The notes below the pieces were generated by a model. The model saw only the letters and a program-made list of their open reading frames with translations, was not told the origin of the DNA and ran no database searches. Source: Telopea speciosissima (lineage: Eukaryota > Streptophyta > Magnoliopsida > Proteales > Proteaceae). From it: DNA of 64,000 nucleotides. The position numbers and the translations under genes were made by a program. Position 1 is the first letter of the stretch. The number at the start of each line of letters is the position of its first letter. Below, in pieces: positions 58,501 to 64,000 of this stretch. The stretch spans positions 66,444,871-66,508,870 of the forward strand of contig NC_057918.1 in NCBI RefSeq assembly GCF_018873765.1, written 5' to 3'.

Positions 58501-59268
58501 CAAAATATTTGAAGTTTCTCTCGTTCATTATAGTGGATGACTACCTTTAAAGCTGTTTCCTTGAAACAATGTCCACCCGTTTCAAGTGCTCATAGATTCA
58601 TCAGCTCTTGCTTCATGGCTTGGTTCAACCTTCTTTAAAATGAAATTGTAACCTTCACTAGAAACCAGTACATAAAAGGGTGGGCAGGGTTCTCAAAATG
58701 TTAATGTTTCGCTCTTCCTTTGACAAAAAGATATTTAGTTCTACAATTTTTCTTGTGATGATATGGTTTCTTATACGTGATAGCTTTTCTTACTCATTTA
58801 ATTTCTCTTGCATAATAGATGGCCACAATGTTTGATGGGGAAAAGGAGATGCATAATATAGCAACAAAATTGGTTAATTAGCTGACCCTTTTTTTTTTTT
58901 GTTCATTTGTAACATGAGTTGCAAGACTTTCATTATGGAAATGACTTTTCTCTGCTGACTATGTATTCCAGCTCTAAATTGACATGAATGTAAAAAAAAT
59001 CACTAGTTTCTTATAGGTTTTCTGATCATTCTCCCCTAAATTGTTCTGTTGATTATTTACGTGCTCTATATTTACAGAAAACACATGGCTTTCATTTTTC
59101 CGGCCTCTGGACTGGGAGATCCTAATTATGGAAGCTCTTCTTCATGTTCCTGGGAATGAAGAGAAGAACCAGACATTTCGGATAAGTATTTCAGAAGACA
59201 CTCCACCGCCTGCATTTAATGAATGCACCAGTTGTAAGCTTCAAGAATCAGGACCACAGAAAAGGTGA
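52505..59268 (+). CDS. COA1: COA1-like mitochondrial cytochrome c oxidase assembly factor, four exons
   Basis: Exons are 52505-52566, 53013-53150, 57747-57934 and 59078-59268 (579 bases, 192 aa plus stop), all introns GT-AG. The N-terminus MLGKRLASTLLKISPATQSA is basic and Ser/Thr-rich, as in mitochondrial presequences. One membrane segment follows (VVSVVLLSLTGGVALSAL, about residues 39-56). The COA1 domain follows from about residue 66: the helix KAMEKASQNQAIKDALGEPI, then SCTFPVSGPQGTGVFQLRAV and TWLSFFRPLDWEILIMEALL. A CTSC pair lies near the C-terminus. COA1/DUF1783 proteins sit in the inner membrane and help mature Cox1 in complex IV assembly; TIM21 has a related fold and is the main alternative. 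Every frame joins cleanly and no lesions are seen. Intron 2 is 4.6 kb and holds a SINE and a MITE. A possible AATAAA signal is at 59424. Confidence 0.88.
54005..54111 (+). mobile_element. Au-type SINE, 5'-truncated, in COA1 intron 2
   Basis: The sequence carries Au SINE landmarks: ggaaacagcctctgtg, gcaggggtaaggctg, accctccccagaccctgcag and gggagcctcgtgcactggg, ending in a T run. Flanks atcaaggcataggtgtt (53988-54004) and atcaatgcataggtgtt (54112-54128) form a 17-base target duplication with one mismatch. The tRNA-like 5' part is missing. Confidence 0.9.
55077..55210. repeat. Tandem duplication, 67 bp period, in COA1 intron 2
   Basis: aatgatggtt-ttatctcac and ttttccaagaacccttc recur at 55077 and 55144, each followed by ttgtggctttgggttcgctt or a near match. 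Confidence 0.8.
56481..56610. mobile_element. Small inverted-repeat element (MITE) in COA1 intron 2
   Basis: The left end tctctgagcaagcgcggtag and the right end read backwards (tcttatgagcaagcagcata) match over about 25 bases around tgagcaagc. The 130-base body is A/T-rich and non-coding. A clear target duplication was not found, so the superfamily is open. Confidence 0.5.
57390..57600 (-). mobile_element. Probable LINE-like repeat tail in COA1 intron 2
   Basis: Words such as ggataggtaaccaataaatt, tattgccaataaaa and acaagtacaagaca are typical of repeated 3' tails seen in plant genomes on the reverse strand. The word tttctggataggtaaccc also occurs at 57285-57301. No coding remnant is present; identification is tentative. 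Confidence 0.3.
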
Positions 59269-60524
59269 AACAAACATAGTTGGGTCAGATAAATTTCCTT
59301 TTTCTCCCCGCCCCCTCTTCTCCTTTTCAGTTTCCAATTGAATTTGTTGTCTCCTTATGAGTTAGGGGGTATTCTTCACAGGGAAGACATGCCATTGAAG
59401 CCACGAAATGGATTTGTCATCAGAATAAATTCTGTAAAATTTTGGGTTTTTTTTTTCCTGGTTCATACTCGATGAATTTTATGAGATTAGAAAATGATAA
59501 AGCAATTGCAATTGAGTTTTGCAACTTTGGCTCTGTTTATCTGTCCAAAAAAAACCATAAGACAAATTTTTTCAGGAACCTGAGCTTCATTTGTTTTGAT
59601 AAACTGGCCAAAAGTAAAGCTCCTGACAAAAATATTCATGAAAGAAATCAATAATAGTTGTGAAGTACTCACTGCATCTGATTTTATTTAGCAATAATAC
59701 GACAGGAGGCTCTCTTCTCCATATAATATCCAGAGGATTGTAATCCTGGACTTAGTTAAGCTAAACTGTGGACCGCTTTGAGTTCGCTAAAGACTTTGAT
59801 TTTCTTATTTCCTAATTTATACCAGGTGTATATATGATAGACCTTTTTTATAAATGAAGGTTAAATTTACATTTGGAATTCAAAGGGGGGGCCATTCTTT
59901 AAACCTTTGTTATAGGGGTGGCAACAGGTAGAGTAGGATCCAAAGAGAGGGTAGCACTCCTTACTCTTGCTGTACCCTTCCCTCCCCTCCCCTCCTCTTT
60001 CCCATTCAGCTAGCAAAGGAAGACCCCTTTTAAGGTAGGATAAAGTTTTCCTCCCCTTTTAAGGTAGGATAAAGTTTTCCTTCTACATGGGGAAAGAATC
60101 TACTGCCTTTATTATTTCTCTCCCCTAGAGGAGAGATGTACTAAATACCTTACCACCATCATGACTCACAGTGAAGGAAAACCTCCTTCGTCTTTGGTGA
60201 AGGGGTGAAGAAAACCTGCCCTTAACATATCCCTCTCCAGTTGCTAAAAGGGTAACGAAGCTTTACCATTATGCTCCAAAACTCCCTTTCTAATTGAGAA
60301 GCTGGTGGTTGGGACTTGGGTGGTGGGTTTTTTTTTTTTTTTGTTGGGGTTGGGGGGGGGGGGGTTGTTGATTAAGGCAAACCAGTTTCTCTTCACTTAT
60401 GCTATAGTTTGTGTTCAATTGCAAAATCTTCATTGAATGTTCTATTCCAATGATATTTTGGCTTCTATTTTTTCTTCGGTTGGCTCATGGTTAGATATTT
60501 AATGTCCCAATAGCATTGGGAGTT
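59269..60524. other. Intergenic region between COA1-like gene and LINE
   Basis: The first 250 bases or so are probably 3' untranslated sequence. A 28-base direct repeat (ccccttttaaggtaggataa onward) occurs at about 60026 and 60054. T and G homopolymers lie at 60329-60365. No gene. Confidence 0.45.
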
Positions 60525-63500
60525 TAAGCACTATTCCTGCAGCTCGTATTGCTTTACCTCTCTCCCAGGAAATGGTAGCTTATGTTCTGGTTGACACAGG
60601 TGAAGAACAAATCTCTCAAGTTCAAATGGAATATGAATATTTGCTTGAAAATGTTTGTTCAAACTGTATACATACAGGGCACAGGGAACAAGTCTGTCCA
60701 TTTCAATGTAGACGTGATCTTAATTCAACTGATTCGTCTACCTCCAACCTGGCGGTTGTCTCTCCATTTCCCAAAGCTGCTATCCCTCCTCGCAGGGTCA
60801 TCCTTCTTCCTCCCTTCAACCCTCCCCAATCTCTGTTGAATTTGTTCAGCTCCTCCAAATCAGATACCCTCCCACATCTCATGCTTATAAAAGGCGATTA
60901 GCATTAGGTAGTTACAATCTTGCATCAGTTAGCATCAGATTTCTTCTTCCATCTCTGTCAATCTGCTTATTGGTATTACACAACTGTTTACATGAGTGTT
61001 TCTCCATTTATACAATATTCGCAATGGAACTCTCTTTATCAGATACATGCTTTCATTGATAAACCTTGGTTATTATCTGGAGATCATAATTCTATTCTTT
61101 CACCTTCTGAAAAGCAAGGGCGGTACCCGTTGGTCGTACTGGCATCATTATAATTTTATTCAATTTGTAAATGATACTGGTCTTATTGATCTTCCTTTTA
61201 AAGGAGCCAAATTTAATTGGAGCAATGGTCGAAAAGGGATGGCTTGACTTGATTCTATGTACCTCTTCTTGGTTATTCTTATATCCTCGTGCTATTGTTC
61301 ATCACAATGGTACGGCCAGTTCTGATCATAAAGCTCTTATTCTTCAAACCAAGGGACCAACTAATCATTTTCCCAGGCCTTTTCATTTGGAGAAGTTCTA
61401 GTTGTTGGAAGAATCCTTTTCGGATGTGGTTGATCGTGTTTGGAATACTCCATATCCTGGACCTTATTCCTTTGTTTTATGTGAGAAATCCAAGTCCTTG
61501 AGCTCTAACCTTATATAATGGAACAAATACACAGTTGACAACCTTCAGAAGCGGATTATGTCTCTTCGTCATCAATTAGATACTCATCTATTGGTTCCAG
61601 TTCAACATCGATCGTCAGGGTTCTTAGTTCGAACATGAGAGTTTCCTCGCCGCTTCTCTGAGATGCTCTATACACTAAGAAGAACTTTTATGGGAGTAGA
61701 AGTCAGGAGAAAATGGGTTGTAAGCTGGAGATTCTAATACGCAATATTTTTCATATGACTACTATGAAGAGATGAGCTCGAAATCAAATTAGATTTCTCA
61801 ATTATCCGGGTACAATAGTGCAGACCAGAGCTAATATAACTTCAACCATTTAGGAGCATTTTCAATCTAATTACACTGCATCTTCTATATGTTCGGATGC
61901 AAACTACTTTTCACTAATTCAAAACAGAGTTTCCTATGATGATAATATGTTTTTACTTGCTCTAATGACTGATCCTGAGATTAAAAAGACTCTCTTCAGT
62001 ATGTCGTCTAATATATCACCTGGACCTGATGGATTCTCTGGGCCCTTCTTTCATAAGATATAGAATTTAATTTGTGATTCAGTTATTGCTTCAGTTAAGG
62101 CATTTTTTACTTATAGTACATTCTGTCGAAAGCTTAATCATACTTTTATTAGTCTTATCCCTAAATTGGACTTCCCTTCTTCTATTGGAGATTTTTGTCC
62201 TATCAGTTGTGTAATTTTTCCTATAAAATCATATCAAGAATCATGGTCTCTTGGTTGAACCCCCTCTTACACAAACATATTTTCTTCTTCCAAAATGGAT
62301 TCATCAAGGGTTGTCACATACAAGACAATTTGCTCATTACTCATGAAATCTTGCACTCTATGAAAAAGAAGAATAAGGGAAAGGTTGGTTGGATGGCTAT
62401 TAGATTAGATCTTTCCAAGGCCTATGACAGGTTGGAATGGGGTTTTATACGAAGAACTCTTTCCAATTTTGGTTTTGCTCAGTCTTGGATCAACCTGGTT
62501 ATGTTCTGTATCTACACCCTATATTTTTCCGTTCTTCTTAATGGTTCTCCTCTTCCTACCTTTTCCCCTTCTCAGGGTATTCGAAAAGGATACCTTTTAC
62601 ATCATATATCTTTGTTTTATGTGAGGAAGTGCTCTCTTCTCATTTGATCCTTGCTCAATCTTAAAGGAAAATTCAAGGGTTCAAAATCGCTAGAGGTTGT
62701 GAAAGCATATCCTATATGACTTTTGCAGACGATCTAATTCTTTTTGGAAAATCTAACTTATCTGAGTTTTGAGTTTTTCACCCAGTTCTTGAAGACTTTT
62801 GTCACTACTCCGGTCAATACATCAATGTGGCTAAATCAAGGGTGTGCTACAACACTCTAATGTAAGCACTCGCTTCAAACGTCATGAAGGTCTCTATGGT
62901 TTATCATCTACCTCTCCAAGAGACCTTTATCTCGGGCTGCCCCTCATCAATGATGGTCTCAACGAGACTCATTGCCAAAATCTGATATCCAGAGTTAATG
63001 CAAAGCTGGAGCGGATGGAACTCAAATTTACTAAGTATTGCTGGCAAACATACTTTGATTCAATCAACATTAGCAGCTTTGCCTCAATATTACATGTCCT
63101 GCTATCTTCTCCCCAAATCTATCCATTACTGCCTGAACTTCTACTAGTAGGGAACTCTTTTGGCATAGTGGAGATAGATAGTTGATTCCTACATTGAGTT
63201 GGAGCACAAAATATGTAAATCAAAGAAGTCGGGTGGTGGTTTAAATCTCAAGCTCTCTTCTATTATGAATGAATCACTCTTATGCAAAAAGCTTGGGAAC
63301 TTCTCTAGTCCAGCTCCTCTCTTGGGGTTGATTGATTAAATCTAAATACTTCCCATCCTCTGATTTTCTATGGTCGGGTTGGAAATCAAGTTTCAGAGTA
63401 AAGGATTTGCTGCTCAAGGACAGATCCATGGATTCCAGGTTCTCCTCCCCAAAGTGCTCCTTATCCCATCCTTCAAATGCCCCAGTCACAATTGTGGATC

Positions 63501-64000
63501 TGTCCTCTTTGCACTAATGATCATACAGTTTCCACATCTCATCTATTTCTCCTTTGCCCTTCGGCTTGAGCGCTTTGGACAGCCTCTGGTTTTCGCATTC
63601 CGTTAACCAACACCTTTTTCCATACAAGATTGGATAACACATATCCTTGGTCTTCAAATTAGCAAATTATCCAAGAACAAACTTTGCAGTTTGCTTGCTA
63701 TAGTATCATCGAGCATCTATGGATTGCATATACTGAAGCTACTTTTAAGAATACGTACATTGCCTAATGCGAATTCTCTGTTGCGTCGATTATTTTATTT
63801 TGCAAAATCATATTATCACCAACCGCTTCATGTTTCTTGGACTCATCCAATCTTTTCTTTTATTAAAGTTAATGTGAAATGCTCTAACCTCGGCAATCCT
63901 GGCCCATCGGGTATCGGCGGTGTCTTTCAGGACTATCAAGGATGCTTCATTGTCAGGTTTTCTATTGCAAATTGGCTGTAATTATTCATGTCTACTTTCT
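60525..64000 (+). mobile_element. LINE (L1-type), decayed, running off the right edge
   Basis: On the plus strand: end of ORF1 with the zinc knuckle CSNCIHTGHREQVC near 60658-60700; endonuclease pieces near 61080-61400 (WLLSGDHNSILSP, then SSDHKALILQ with the SDH catalytic motif); reverse transcriptase near 61970-62760 (SPGPDGFSGPFF, IRLDLSKAYDRLEWGFI, FADDLILFGKS); downstream LGLPLINDGLN near 62930; zinc-domain remnants; and the start of RNase H at 63890-63980 (SNLGNPGPSGIGGVF). Many stops and frame changes (for example near 61240, 61400, 62060, 62190, 62640, 62770 and 63183) make it dead. The 5' part of ORF1 is missing or unrecognisable. Confidence 0.85.

Noticed and set aside
1-64000. tRNA and rRNA genes
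   Set aside because: None could be recognised by eye on either strand; a tRNA scan would settle this.

Overview
This window is repeat-rich nuclear DNA from a flowering plant. The evidence is three Ty1/copia elements and one Ty3/gypsy element, plant L1-type LINEs with an RNase H/zinc-finger tail, an Au-type SINE, two CC-NB-ARC-LRR (NLR) resistance-gene relics, and two intact intron-containing host genes with GT-AG splice sites. The species cannot be named from the sequence.

Layout. 1-7974: Ty3/gypsy (Tat-like) fossil on the minus strand, open at the left edge, with an eleven-copy 58-60 bp tandem repeat and a possible opposite-strand transcription unit in its 3' part. It sits inside a 5'-truncated minus-strand LINE (7975-16275), which is also split by a complete Copia element (Copia-1, 8611-14561, target duplication ctagg). 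16601-17022: small MULE-like element. 17870-21130: NLR relic A. 22200-28119: Copia-2 on the minus strand (target duplication taaaa). 28120-30900: flank with two further small DNA elements and a coding-like scrap. 30911-35190: NLR relic B, close paralogue of A, lacking its N-terminal domain and split by a 1.37 kb LTR-like insertion. 35190-36960: duplicated NLR 3' flank. 37640-39000: LINE and Copia scraps. 40072-44761: Copia-3 on the minus strand, with 218 bp LTRs differing at two bases. 45044-46135: LINE tail.

The right third is gene-bearing. 46724-50136 is a two-exon DUF946/Vps62-family gene (566 aa). 52505-59268 is a four-exon gene for a COA1-like mitochondrial cytochrome oxidase assembly protein (192 aa), with a SINE and a small inverted-repeat element in its 4.6 kb second intron. 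From about 60525 to the window end is a decayed plus-strand LINE.

The most unusual signal is in Copia-1 and Copia-2. Neither has a tRNA-type primer binding site. In each, the 15 bases starting two bases inside the 5' LTR are a perfect reverse complement of a 15-base segment about 65 bases before the end of that LTR. The two elements use different sequences at the same positions, so pairing rather than sequence is conserved. This looks like self-primed reverse transcription. Both also hold the polypurine tract and the LTR tip in the loop of a hairpin with unlike arms. Copia-3 has an ordinary initiator-Met-type site and serves as an internal contrast.
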